A DNA stretch of 64,000 nucleotides from Viscum album (Eukaryota; Streptophyta; Magnoliopsida; Santalales; Viscaceae): positions 270,356,250-270,420,249 of the forward strand of contig OY728153.1 in NCBI GenBank assembly GCA_963277665.1. Direction: 5' to 3'. The notes beneath the pieces are model-generated. The model was not told the origin of the DNA. It made no database searches and saw only the letters and a program-made list of their open reading frames with translations. Of this stretch, positions 28,601 to 40,307 are shown piece after piece. The position numbers and the translations under genes are program-made. Positions within the stretch are counted from its first letter, which is position 1; every line of letters starts with the position of its first letter.

Positions 28601-29716
28601 ACTTCTTTTTAGGATCCACCTTAGCAGTTGTGATAGAATCTTCTCTCCCTTGCTACCATGGAGGTTGATTGTCTACAAAAACCTTTGGATTAGGAAAGAG
28701 AGTCTCATAATGTCCTTTTTTTCTTGCAGTTGAAAAATTATATAGTAGGATAAGGGTATGCTATGTAATTACATTACTCTATTTCATGGGTGGGTTTCTT
28801 CCATCTTCAATCTCTAGCTAGGATCCATTCCTTTCTACACTTAAATCATTTTCTCATCCCCCTTAGGAAATTTTTTTAGTATTTCCTTTCACACTTATGA
28901 TAAGTGGGATGTTGAAATTTATTACCACCGTTATATTACTCTATCACACACCCATAATTAATCTCCAATTTATACTTATTAACCCTATGATATCCATTAC
29001 ATTTTCTAATCACCATTTAATATTTGAGGGACCACTGAAACATTTCCTCCTTACTATCAAAGTCTTGGATCTCCAGAGAATTTCATAAACATAGTTTTAG
29101 ACCACCAAAGGAGCGGTTAACATTTCCTTTAGGGGTAATGAAAAATATGGAGGCATATCATGCTAGTATTTAGATGTTTTCCTTGTATTCCTTGATGGAT
29201 TCCTTATCTTTTTTAATAAGGGATGGAAAATACATTTCTATTTTTAGTTAGAGATTGTGAGGAAAATATTTTTCAAAAAGAAATTTTCATAAATCCTTCC
29301 ACCCAATCGCTTTTGATATATTCCTCAGGATTAGTATTCTTGATCATTTTCCATCATTAGCTTCTCCCTACATATAATAAACATCTATTATAACCTTATC
29401 TTGATCGAGATATTGAAGGATGGAGAATATATTCTCAATATAGTTGATCCATTGATCCATGATTAAGGTGTTAGTTAATCCAACGAATGTTAGAGGCCTT
29501 TATTTCATAAATATCTCAATTGCACATTTTTCGTACTTATAGGGATTTGGGTATTTCCCATGATTCATGTTTCTATTAAAAACCTGATTTAACATAGATA
29601 TTACCATCATAATTTTTACAATTCCTTCTCCCATTATGTTGGGCATCTCATTGGGGCAGTAATCACATTTCCCTTCACATTAGTTGTTCACTTAGTTTCT
29701 CCTATTTAAAACCCTT
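28600..29716 (-). pseudogene. gag: gag pseudogene (element B)
   Basis: Gag forms the virus-like particle. The minus strand aligns with F gag from its start ('aataggag', F 59,680) through the capsid core: MDQWINYIENIFSILQ for PEQWINSIEKIFSILQ and LFEKYFPHNL for FFDKYFPCTV. Its distal part aligns with the zinc-knuckle region ('tttcctaagggggatg' for 'tttcctcaaggggatg'). The knuckle cysteines are gone. There are many stops, including a TAG in GKWS-like context where relatives have tryptophans. It starts about 370 bp after the leader, as in F. Confidence 0.7.
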
Positions 29717-29944
29717 AGCTAGAATGAAAGAAAACCCATGGATGATAATTTTTAAACTAATAAATGCATAACTTTGAATCTAAACACATTAAATTGATGA
29801 TTTATAAATGACATTTATTCCTTAACTTATGAATTTATAGGCTTCAATTTTTTTATCAACAATCTATTTGATAACACATAAACATATGGGGATTTTAATT
29901 CCATTATCAATTGTTCATAATCAGCTCATTAATTTACCAAATCA

Positions 29945-30090
29945 TATCCTAGGCGAGTGCCAAAATGGGTGTGCAATATAGCCTTTTTTGTGCACCTATT
30001 CGTGATCGAGTCTTTCTCAATCCGGTGATCTAGGGTTTTAAACCTAGGTACATCTGTGACAACTCCCCATCCACTTGTATTATCCAAATT
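29945..30090 (-). other. Conserved leader of element B
   Basis: The minus strand holds CACAGATGTACCTAGG, then AAAACCCTAGATCACC, GACTCGAT and AGGTGCAC. These align in order with 40,012-40,170 (element A) and 59,295-59,455 (element F). It lies between primer site and gag. See the finding on the shared leader. Confidence 0.68.
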
Positions 30091-30218
30091 GGGTTGTTTT
30101 TTAAAGGAAACCACTTACCCTATACTTTATTAAAATTTAGGGATTCATTTTTTTAGTGTTATCCCAACATCCAACTTTAATGATTTCTTATCCTAATCCC
30201 AAATATAACTAAACTTTA

Positions 30219-30230
30219 CTTTGAAACCAA
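30219..30230 (-). other. Element B primer-binding site (decayed, tRNA-iMet)
   Basis: Minus strand TTGGTTTCAAAG, three bases after the 5' LTR end, corresponds to TTGGTATCAGAG, which pairs with the 3' end of plant initiator tRNA-Met. The last bases are changed. Confidence 0.6.
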
Positions 30231-30233
30231 CTA

Positions 30234-32696
30234 TGAAAACCCTTGTCTTTATTAGACATTAATTCATGCTTCATTAAAAATTATTACACACAATACAAAC
30301 CATAAGATAAAAAAATTTAGTTTCTTTGGGTAATTAGGTATATTAAATAACAACATAAAATATCGGGTATGTCACCATTATTGAAAACATCCTAAACATG
30401 ATCATGATCTTTCACCACATTTTAAACTGAACGGGATAGCCAGTGGACAAACAGAAGAAATTGGGGAGATATAAATCCTAGTAGGGGAATAAAAATCTCA
30501 TAACATGGAATTTTTCAAATTATTAGACAATAGTCATATCAACGATACATAAAAGCGGTGATAATAATAAATATGAACAATGATGCATGATATAACATGA
30601 TAACATACAAGGAACATCATAATGTGGAAACAACTGTAAAAATGACATCATAAGAAGTCTATATAAAAAAAGAATACAACATAACATAATGTGATTAAGA
30701 TGACCTAACATTCACCATACATAAAATATCATGAGACTGAAACATAACCCAATGCATTATAGCACAATCTGGGCACACCAATCACAATCATATAATGAAA
30801 ATGCATAAGTGTGATACATAGATCATATATATAAGAAAATATTTCCTTGAATTTAATACCAAAGTAATAGAATGTGGATTACATAAATTTAAGTCACCAA
30901 TAAAATAAGTATATTTGTATAAATATGAACAACCTTGATAGGAAATGGGTATGGGTATTCACTACACAATATTTTTTCATCGAAATCGCAGTGAAATTTT
31001 GGTAGCATATCAGGGGAACACAAATGATCTTGGGAGGGATTAATTACAGTTAAATGGTTCTATAATAATTTATAAGTCAAAAGTTTAGTAAGTGTTATAT
31101 GATATAATATATAACAATATAAGTAATTGGAGATAAAAGGCATAAGATAATAAAGATTCTTGAATAAAGAGGAGAAGTAGAGGATCCCTTACCATTAGAG
31201 GGTGATTCAAAAATCTTGGGAGGGTCTTATTGAATGCTTGGGGGCACCTTGGTAGGAATAAATAGATGAAATTAAATAGAAAGTATGTGATACAATGTTT
31301 TTTAGTGAAGTTGAATGAGATTTTTGATGGGTTTATATAGGAGAAGAGATGGGAGTTCTTTATTATTTACCAACATTAGGTTTTGGACTCTACATAAAAA
31401 CATAATAAATACCACAAAACATACCCTGTTTTTGCTATGATTTACACTAAAGAGGAGTGGTTTTAATTATTTTTTAAAGAAAATGGACTAAAATGTTAAA
31501 ATATTACAATTGGTGTTGTGGATGTGAGTCATGTTTTTAAAGAAATGATTTTAAAAAATTAAAATATAATATATGTTTAAAAGGATTCAAAATGTATTTA
31601 TGAAAATAATAAAATTACATAAGAAGACATTAATTTAAATGGGAAACATATATTTGGACGTTTATACATTTTATTACATTTATTAAATCTCTTCAAGGAC
31701 ATTATGATGTCATAATAAACACCATATATTTATACCATATTTTATTGTTACCCAAAAATTGGTTGTCTCCAAAAAGAATTAAAAATTCACCATTGGATAA
31801 TTTTGAAATTCATATCCCAAAAATAATATTTATTTTATCAAAATAATTTTCTAAATATGTGAATCTTAACTTTTAAAATAATAATTGACATTTATTTATA
31901 AATTATGGATTTTTTCAAATAACAGTTTTTAAACCCATATAAAAATTATTTTTGACTTAAAAAGGTTGTATTATAAACTATACATAATAAATATTGTATT
32001 AAAATAATATTTTGTTAAAATATAATTTATTTAAAAAATTCATTTCATCACCAAATGGAATGTCTTAATTAAAGTACACATCAACTAAAATTATAATTTT
32101 TGTTTTATCGAATCAAAATCATATATAAGTAATGATAATAAATAGTTAATATAATAATTATTAAATTGAAAATAAAATATATGTATCCATATTATTAGGG
32201 TCTTGGTAAATATACATTTACTACACTAGAAACAACATTAAGGGTATGGTGTGTGATGGTGTGATTTTCATGGGGTGGTTAAGCATATTTGGTTTGGGCC
32301 ATGATTTCAATGAGCTTGAACTTATCCTCTTAAAGGTTTCAATAATTATTTATTTTTTTATCTCAACATAATATTGGAATGGTTAAAGCCCAATGATTAC
32401 ATCTCCCTCAGAATATTCGATAAATGGTCCTCATAGGGTATTATCCAACTATTTTAGTCTATCACTTCCTTTTTCCATGTGAATTGGATTTGTCAAAACC
32501 CTGTATTTATAATAATAAAATGATAACAGTTCAATGACTATGTTACAAATGGTTATAATTCTTAATGGTCTATTAAATATGATATAATGTAGTAAAATTG
32601 AAAAAATTTCATATTTGTTCTATAACCATGATATATAAAACAGAATTAAAATCAAACACAAATTGATTTTTATTTATAAAAGTTTAGGTTTTTACA
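30234..32696 (-). repeat. Element B, 5' LTR
   Basis: 2,463 bp, four bases shorter than the 3' LTR. Plus-strand form TGAAAACCC...TTTTTACA. The small ORFs inside are unsupported. Confidence 0.8.
31333..31340 (-). promoter_or_regulatory. TATA box in element B 5' LTR
   Basis: Minus strand CTATATAAACCCA, in the same position as in the other LTR of B and in F. As the 5' LTR copy, this would have driven the genomic RNA. Confidence 0.6.
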
Positions 32697-33669
32697 CACA
32701 ATGCCCTTGGTTATGGAATGATTTTTTGAATATAGTATAATTATATGGAAAATTAACCCCAAAACTACTTGGATTATCACTAGATCACTAGAGAAACCTC
32801 TTAGACCATTAAAAATATCCAAAAACACCACTTATAAATTTTATTACCCTCAAAATTCATATTTGATTCTCAAATATTAAAACGCCCATACTTCGAGACT
32901 TAAAATTCAAATTCCCTATGAAATCAATGATCTATAAATTTTTAGATCATTATAAGCATCTATCAATAAGGATTCAAATACCCTAGAATCACTTTGAGAT
33001 GTATCTATATTTTCCACACCTGGATTAGAATCCAATACCCCTGTTTAGTCTCAATTCCATACCAAATCATACGTGTTTACAATATCTATGTTCTAAGCCC
33101 AAAGAAGCTATCATTTAATGAAAGGCCGCAATACAATACTTGAAAAATGACCACCAAATCCAAAATAATACACCTGATGTAGTTTCCACCTTATCATATA
33201 TAATTACATAAAAGATAATATTTGGTAATCCCCTAACTGAATTTCCACAAAAACTCTTGGCCACACTCACTAATATATCACCTCACCACTTGATCAAAAT
33301 GTCTGAATTTCATAAGGAATACTGAAATCATTAAAAACCCATGCTAAAGTTTAAACCCAATATTTATTATAATTACATTATCATATCCTTTCTATAATAA
33401 ACCCATCATTGTATTTTACCCATGATCATCGAGATTCCCCCAATATGACTCACTCTCCTATCATGAAAACTACTCCATGATTCGGTTTTCGACATAAGAA
33501 ATCTACCTAACACTGTATTTAAATCATAAATATAGTATTTACCAATGAATGATATAAAATAATATCTACCTTAAAAACAATATCTTGGCATCATTTCATC
33601 TATCCACCAACAAATTTCACAGCACCCATGACCCATCCAACAGTAGTGTCATACACCCACAACTAATAA
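32697..33669. other. Decayed repeat sequence between elements B and A
   Basis: No gene or domain is visible. The segment 32,735-32,990 is similar to 53,755-53,960 (shared 'gaaacctc', 'atatccaaaaa', 'attcaaattccct' and 'aaatcaatgat'), so the sequence is dispersed in the region. Before A inserted, this block was continuous with 44,328-44,950. Confidence 0.4.
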
Positions 33670-34760
33670 TGAAACGCCCAGGCCCCAGTTACCTAGAGTC
33701 GGTGCATTATTGCATAACATTGGCATGATCACAAAAGATCAAGTCTCTAAAGACCGATTAGTTTATAGCCTTGGAAACACTAGATACATTTATAAATGTT
33801 ACATTACACCATAAAGTGAAAAATCACAATAACATAGTCTCTATAGTCCACACTTCTATCCCCTTCAGATTATCCCTATAGGCCAGTCATAAAATATTTT
33901 TTCACATCCTAGGAAAAATAAAACATTGAAAAGGGTGAGATCAGATGCTCAGTAAGGATGACAATATAGAAGAATCTTTCATAAATAAACATAAACATTT
34001 AAGGCAATGTATAACTAAAACAAAAGCGTTTTAAACTTGAACTTTAACCTAATATGGAAAAAGTAAAATGAGATAATGCCATTTACTTATTCACATGGAT
34101 ATTCTACTGTTCGAATAATCACATATAATATCAATAACCACTTTAATAATGATGGAATGCATAATGTCAGCCTATCATAACCACGTAGCCAAGGCCTCAT
34201 TCCAAGACTACAAATAAGATTTTGTCAAGGCCTCATGCCAAGACACTAGTTTGTCTCATGAGACCTGCCGATGCATCAAGGAGCTATAACAGGCTCCACC
34301 CGTCACTTATTAAGTCCAATGTATTCCTCATATGAATAGGTTTAAACATATCATAAACCATTACATAATCATATCATATAAAACATGCATAAAGGAAACA
34401 TAACATTTCCACATTTCAATCACAAGATATCAAAAAAACACATTGATGTAATAAAAACACTTTCAAAAACATTTTCAATACCAAAATAAAAAGAAAATTA
34501 AAACTTGGTATCTATTTTTCATTTAAAAAAATTTATGGCTTATAGAGGAAGCTGAAACTCAAATAATGGTCATGGCGGCGGAGAAGTCGTTGTCTCCACA
34601 TACGTATGACAAAAAAACATTCCCCTTTGTCGTTTAGAAAAATGCTTCATATAAAAAATATTCCTTTTGAATAAACGTAAATGTCAAAGGGTTTTATACA
34701 CCGTATAAAAGAAATTTGTGTATAAAACAAAATATGCCTCAATGAATGAAGATTGAGACT

Positions 34761-35250
34761 AAGTCCCTTACAAATAACATTTTTTAAATAAAATAAATCG
34801 ATTATGTGTATTCACTATAAGTACACATAATGAAAGTACAAATACAAGATAGGACATAATAATATCACGACATAATTTGAAAGTAAGAGATTAACCCAAA
34901 GAATGGAAATTGGGTTACGAAGTTCCTTTAAAAAGATAATTTTTTAAAAAAATATATCTATTATGTGTATTCACTATATGTACACATAAAGAAAGTATAA
35001 ATATAAGATAAAACATAATAATATCATGACATAATATGAAATTAGGAGATTAACCCAAAGAATGGAAATTGGGTTAAAAAGTTCCCTTACAAAGATAATT
35101 TTTAAATAAAATATATCTATTATGTGTATTCACTATATTTACACATAAAGAAAGTACCAATTCAAGATAGGACATAATAATATCATGACATAATTTGAAA
35201 GTAGGAGATTAACCCAAAGAATGGAAATTGGGTTAAGAAGTTCCCTTACC
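34761..35250 (-). repeat. 159-bp tandem repeat, three copies, in element A 3' LTR
   Basis: Three units of exactly 159 bp (34,761-34,919; 34,920-35,078; 35,079-35,237) plus 13 bases of a fourth. Anchor GAGATTAACCC falls at 34,887, 35,046 and 35,205. Each unit holds two inverted repeats: AACCCAA...TTGGGTT (34,893-34,899 with 34,910-34,916 in unit one) and TATGTGT...ACACATA. The array lies in transcribed R/U5. Confidence 0.88.
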
Positions 35251-35594
35251 TCGCGTCCGACTTCACTCGACCGTTCTTTAATCTCCTAAATAATAAACTA
35301 GAGTTAATCTCCACTTTCTTAAGAAACTTTTTCAAGTTCATTATCCCTTTTATATCACTTATTACAATGTTATGAAAATTATGTAGTCATTTAAGTTAAT
35401 AACGGTCGTTTTGTCGATCTTTGGTACATGAGTCAACAATAAACTTCTTATAATTAAAAGTTGTTTATGTGGTAGAATATCCATCATCTCTATAATTATA
35501 TTCATGATTAAGATATCATATATATCATATATATCCAGTATATACATTCATTAAAAATATTACGTAACATTTAGAGGTAAGACATAAAATGCAC

Positions 35595-35632
35595 CGTTCA
35601 TGGAGACGGTAAGCCGTACGTACGCATGAACG
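35595..35632 (-). other. Hairpin-forming inverted repeat in element A 3' LTR
   Basis: CGTTCATG (35,595-35,602) pairs with CATGAACG (35,625-35,632). Between them, ACGG and CCGT can extend a cruciform-like fold. The arms are identical in the other LTR (42,249-42,286), whereas a loop base differs. GC content is well above that of the surroundings. It lies in the transcribed part of the LTR, so an RNA role is possible. Confidence 0.6.
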
Positions 35633-36343
35633 CTAATTTCATTTCTATTTTGTATTTAATAGAATAAAATAATAATGATATAAAGGTATATTATAATTCC
35701 AATATCATATATTATATAATATACTCCATCCTTTATACATCCCACATATGGAATTAACGATTCAAATCACTTTGAGGGGGTGGTAGTCCACACTTCCTAA
35801 AATGAAATTATCGCGTTTACCCATAATGGAAATCATAAAGGTATGAAATAAATGAGAAATAAAGAAGCATAATGAAAACATAAACATAATATATGTATCA
35901 TATATGAAAATAGTGTCATCATAATGGCCACCATGAGAGGTGTTAAAAGAAGATTGAACAATCATCGTTTCGTGAGGCAGTATTTCGCCACCCACAGAAA
36001 CAGTATATTCATTAACCATTAGACGATGGTGTGTGTAATTATAAATAAAATAATTCTCATAAAAACGTCCTAGTATATTTAATATACTGGTTTTTTTACA
36101 AAATAAATAAATAAAAATAGTTTAGGGGGTTGGAGAATCAAAATAAAACAAAAGGACGTTAGAGAAGACATTACCTTAAAATCGGGTAATTCTTTTTGAT
36201 TTGAGACAAAGGATTCCTTGGGAAGAATTATGCCCAAAGTGAGGCTTCTATGAGTAATATAGGGAAGTTGAGAGAGTATTTGGGCAGAGGTTGGACCAGC
36301 CAAATGGCCTTTATGGTGTGAATAAGGTGGTAGAGGTGGGGGC

Positions 36344-36352
36344 CTTTTATAA
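36344..36352 (-). promoter_or_regulatory. TATA box in element A 3' LTR
   Basis: Minus strand TTATAAAAG followed by GCCCCCACC, about 1.36 kb from the LTR start. The same place in the 5' LTR reads CTTATAAAT. A possible splice donor (AAGGTAATG) lies about 170 bases downstream at about 36,175. Confidence 0.55.
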
Positions 36353-37711
36353 GAGGAGAGGAGGGGCACTCTTGGAAAGTCATGAAATATTACATTATTA
36401 TGAAATGATTTTCGGATTTTAGAGATCCAAAAATGATATATTTTGAGGATAAGGTGATACGGGTTATAAATATACTCATAAAATATGTTTTTGACAAGTT
36501 TATGTCTTATGTTTTACATTATATTTTCATTTTATTTAAATCGTTAATTAATGAGGTAATCACTGCATCATCATGGTGCCATAAAACATTTAATTTATTT
36601 AATGTATAAAAATTATAAAAAAATATCATGATGTTGTAAATCATTTTAGATTTTCAATGAAAATTTATAGTCGAAAAGTTAACTTATATAACCCCATGTA
36701 ATAATTGTTTTAGTAAAACAACACATTTTTGTGACAATTTTATTTTTACTTTAAATAAAAAGTTATTAATGTCATTTTATTACCCAAGTGGCTCCATGGG
36801 GTCCCCAAGTTGACCCATGGATTTTATTGGTCGGCCATGACTTATCCAATAAGGGTAGGACAAGTGTAAATGTTTTTTAATATTTTTATAATATCATTTT
36901 TACCTTAAATTTCACTAATTACCTTTAATCGCGATTAATTAAACTTAAAAGTTACTATTCACCAAAAAATTATTTTAATCCCATTGAACCAAATTTTACT
37001 TAATAATTACAACCATGTATGTTGATTTCTGAAAATCATATCACAGAAGTTGTAATGTATCATTTAAATGAAAAATCAGTTTTTTAACTACCACTTAGTG
37101 GTTCCACTATTCATCAAAAATTGAAGTTTTTCAGAAAAATGCCAAAATTTCACCCTAAGATATAATTGATATTCCGAATTCAAAAATGATGTCTATTTTA
37201 CAAAATTCCATACATATATGTTGCATTAATTAATTTTATAATTAATTTCTGTTGTCACAACAAATAGCGTGTTTTTAAGAAACAATATATATCAAAAGAT
37301 TGACAATTGTTTATGTCAAATTTCAAAGGGAAATTAATTCTAATGACCACCATTAGATAAAATGGTAAAAATATATTGTAATTATACTTTAAAACAACTC
37401 AATAGTATAATTTTTCACTATAAATTATTTTGATTATAAAAAGTTGTTTTTAAGTATTTTTCACTATTCATAAAAAATTGGAAGTTCTCAGAAAATTACA
37501 AAAAATTCAACTTAGGATAGTTTAGATATTACGAATACAAAAATGAAGTCCATTTTGAAATATAAAATTTATATAATTTCAAAAAGTGGGTATTACTGTT
37601 CATAACGGCTACTTTGATTGGTTGCGGTGTGTTAGAATCTCGAACTTGCGTACAATGCAAGCTATTGCATTACTGAAAGATAAGTGTATCATGGAAGCTC
37701 GGGGTGTTACA

Positions 37712-37725
37712 TTCTCCCCTCCTTC
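37712..37725 (-). other. Element A polypurine tract
   Basis: Minus strand GAAGGAGGGGAGAA, 14 uninterrupted purines directly against the 3' LTR (TGTAACACCCC). This is the plus-strand primer for reverse transcription and is intact. Confidence 0.85.
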
Positions 37726-38754
37726 AACAAATTGCGTCCTTGAAATTTTAAATTTTTCTTTGAAAATAAAAGGTTGAAAATAGAAAATACATTTGTGGAA
37801 AACCCACATCGAAAATAAGGTTAATAAAAATATAACATTAAAAGAAAGAAAGAGAAGTACAAAGGTCACCCGAGATAGCCCATACTTGGATTCCATGAAA
37901 ATATGGATATGGAGGAAAAAAAACCATCAAAGACTGATGGAGAGTTATAGAAAACAGGATTAGGAGAAAGTTTAACTATAAGAAAATCACAAACTTGTGA
38001 TTGATTAAACGATCATTGATTCCCTAATAGGAAAAGTTAACTAACAACGTTTTTGTTTTAAGTTACCTTTCATAAAGTTGAGGAATTTATTTAGGTGATT
38101 TATAAAGAACATAAGGGAATATACATACTTGTCATGTAGACTTTCATTCTTCAATAAATTTTTACCACAAACCCATCTTTCACTCAAAAAGATAATATAA
38201 CTCAAAAATATTATATTTATCCTAATCATACAAGGTTCCAAATACTAACACATACCATTTAGATTAGGAAAACTATTTTGTAATAACCAGAGACTTCTTG
38301 TAGGCTAGTGGTAGGTAATAAAGGTATGTCGCACTATGGTTGGGGGTTCGATTCCTGCAACTTTGTCTAACGCGATGGGTTATCCCCCAACCTGAAGGTT
38401 GTATTTTTCCTAAAACTATAGTATTATAATATTCCAAAACTAATCTTCAAAAATATTTTAACCTTAAAAAATAATATCCACAGTTCAACTTAATCCATTC
38501 GAACCTTTATAGTTATCCAAAATACCTCTGTCCCGACTTTCTCTAAAAGGTCTCTAAATTCCAAAATCAATTGTATCATCAGATTCCTCAAACAAAGTAA
38601 AGTTTCTCTTATTGTCACATAAAAAAATATGATTACCTTCATAATATTAAAACCTTAATGAAAACAACAAGTACAATAGTAAAATCCTTATATATATCAC
38701 ATTATTCTTATAACCAGAATATAATCCTTGAGTCCAAAAGCACCAATACATTAA
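37726..38754 (-). other. Non-coding interior of element A downstream of gag
   Basis: About 1.03 kb between gag and the polypurine tract, where a complete element would carry several kilobases of pol. No pol motif is readable. The final bases (rev. 'aaatttcaaggacgcaat') resemble sequence that normally lies just after pol in related chromoviruses, an inference only. The candidate SINE at 38,287-38,411 lies in this stretch. The 95-codon ORF spanning the polypurine tract (37,609-37,896) is not a credible gene. Confidence 0.55.
38287..38411 (+). mobile_element. Candidate tRNA-derived SINE
   Basis: An RNA polymerase III internal promoter is visible: A-box-like TAGGCTAGTGG at 38,301-38,311 (one mismatch to TRGCNNAGYGG) and a perfect B box GGTTCGATTCC at 38,345-38,355, starting 44 bases later, the spacing found in tRNA genes. 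No tRNA cloverleaf forms, so it is not a tRNA gene. About 125 bp long, ending in a T-rich tail. A 17-base flanking repeat (from about 38,270 and about 38,412, both starting AAAACTAT) matches at roughly 13 positions and may be the target duplication. It lies antisense inside element A. An isolated tRNA-related relic is the alternative. Confidence 0.55.
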
Positions 38755-39822
38755 TTATTCCACTTCAACTGTAGTAACATCATAAGATTGTCCTTGATCC
38801 CTTGGAATTTTCTGAGGTAAGTTTCCCTGATGCTTAGAACATTCATTTTCATAATTCCCTATTTCCCTACAATTGTAGCTTTCAACATTGATAGCCTCTT
38901 TTTTTCCCATGCAATCACAATCCTGGTGACCGTTTTCTCCATATTTATAACAAACTCTCATTCTTTTTAGGCAAGTACCGGGGTGATTCTTCCCACAATT
39001 ATCGCATAATCGAAAATCCTTCTTTCCCCTTTCCCCTTTATCTGTCTCTTGTTCCACCGTTCTCTTCATCTCTTGCTTTACTTTGTTGTCATAAGACTTA
39101 GAGAATTCCTTTTCTATCTTGATAGCACACGAGACTATATCTTTTTATGTTGAGAAATATTTTTATACTAAAGCTCGATGGAGAAATGGATTTAACCCAT
39201 AAAAGAAACGATCAATCCTACTTCTTGGGTTACATATATAATCTACAGTATGTCTTGATAACCTTTTAAAGTTGTCCTCATACTTTGCAACATTCTCATC
39301 CTCCTTCTGCCTCAGACTCAAAAATTTCCTTTCCATATCTGCTCGATGGTCATGTGGAATGTATTTTTCTAAGAAAATTTCTTTAAACTCTCTCCATTCC
39401 ATACTTGATACTTCTTCATCTTCCATAGTGTTTTGAATCAGCGGCCACCATTGATCGGCATCTCCAGTGAGGCGGTAAACTGCCATGAAAACTTTCTCCC
39501 TTTTGCTACTCCCCAAGGCGTGGAATATTTTCTCTAAGGAGTTTATCCATAGCTCAGCTACTAATGGATTTGTACCCCCATTAAATGTTGGTGGTTGTTG
39601 CCTCATGAAACGATCTAACATTGATCCTCCATGTTGCGGATCAGGGTGCTGCATACGAGTAAGGTTATTATTCATAACCTGAGTGAGTTGTCCCAGTATG
39701 GTGATAAGATGATCAGTACCAGTTGTATCACCTACTCCTTTATAATTATCTTGAGCAGGAGGGAAATCCCTACATAGAGTGCGTGCATTGATACAGTTTC
39801 CATTCCTCCAACTAGGCGCCAT
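38755..39822 (-). pseudogene. gag: gag pseudogene (element A)
   Basis: Encodes the structural Gag protein, which forms virus-like particles and packages the RNA. One frame runs 356 codons from ATG at 39,822 and is broken only by two TAA stops near 39,150. The capsid core reads LDRFMRQQPPTFNGG, ELWINSLEKIFHALG, ADQWWPLIQN and EFKEIFLEKYIP, typical of plant Ty3/gypsy gag. The C-terminus has zinc-binding remnants: CDNCGKNHPGTC; CYKYGENGHQDCDC, a CCHC knuckle whose second cysteine is tyrosine; and CREIGNYENEC, with the histidine lost. Element F gag is the closest relative here (PEQWINSIEKIFSILQ). It ends 1 kb before the polypurine tract with no pol after it. Confidence 0.88.
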
Positions 39823-40011
39823 TTCTGACTATGGAATAAACTAGGTTAGTTTATGAATTGCAATGAATAATTCCAAACATGTAAAATACCTAATATAAAT
39901 TGAACGTTTTATGGATATAATCCATAATAATAATAAAAAATTTCTTTGAGGAAGTATATACTCATAAACCCTTCATAATGGTTTGTAAAAAAAGGATAAT
40001 TATCCTAATAA

Positions 40012-40170
40012 TATCCCCCGGGAGTGTCGTAACTAAGAGTGCAGCAAAGCCCATTGTCGTGCACCAGTTCCCGTTCGAGTCTAGCTCAAATCGGTGTTTT
40101 CAGGTTTTACCCATAGGTACATCTGTGCCAGAGCCACCTCTACTTACTCGTATCCAGACATGGATGTATT
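40012..40170 (-). other. Conserved leader of element A
   Basis: The minus strand reads TGTCTGGATACGAG, GTAGAGGTGGCTCT, GCACAGATGTACC, GGGTAAAACC, GAAAACACC and TGGTGCACGA in order. Nearly every block recurs in element F at 59,295-59,455. It lies about 140 bases after the primer site and about 190 before gag. GC content is much higher than its surroundings. The 106-codon plus-strand ORF across it is antisense chance. Confidence 0.78.
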
Positions 40171-40307
40171 GCTTAGAAAACTCACTAAATCTCTATAATA
40201 CCAAAATTCTAGGAAGTTCTTCTATACTAATCCTCAAATTCTATCTTAGGGCTATGTGCTCTAATCGGAGTTTATCTGAATCTAGCTTCCAAGGTTAGTA
40301 CTAAACT

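Larger units (their letters stand above)
25234..32696 (-). mobile_element. Element B: internally deleted Ty3/gypsy chromovirus, 7.46 kb
   Basis: Minus-strand element with two LTRs (3' LTR 25,234-27,700; 5' LTR 30,234-32,696), primer site, leader, gag, protease, chromodomain remnant and polypurine tract in the expected order. LTR termini, TATA context, leader and protein remnants all match element F, so B and F belong to one family. The interior is only 2,533 bp because reverse transcriptase, RNase H and the integrase core are missing. LTR divergence is roughly a quarter by eye. The flanking 5-mers, CATTA and CACAA, are not a convincing target duplication, perhaps through age. Confidence 0.82.
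33670..37711 (-). repeat. Element A, 3' LTR
   Basis: 4,042 bp, plus-strand form TGAAACGCCC...GGTGTTACA. Ends are TG...CA. It matches 40,323-44,327 along its entire length. Relative to the other LTR it holds about 45 extra bases near 35,746-35,791. In element orientation U3 runs from 37,711 to the TATA box at about 36,350, and R/U5 from there to 33,670. Short ORFs (35,362-35,547 and 36,079-36,369) recur in the other LTR simply because the LTRs are similar. Confidence 0.9.

Noticed and set aside
35362..35547. ORF of 61 codons present in both element A LTRs
   Set aside because: Preservation follows from overall LTR similarity, and the repeated DIYDIYD text comes from an AT-rich ATATATC repeat.
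37609..37896. Minus-strand ORF of 95 codons with a hydrophobic start
   Set aside because: Runs across the polypurine tract into U3 and shows no domain.
38301..38372. tRNA gene
   Set aside because: A and B boxes are present but no acceptor stem or anticodon arm can be drawn; called a SINE candidate instead.
39978..40298. Plus-strand ORF of 106 codons
   Set aside because: Antisense to the conserved leader and primer site of element A; the minus strand explains the sequence.
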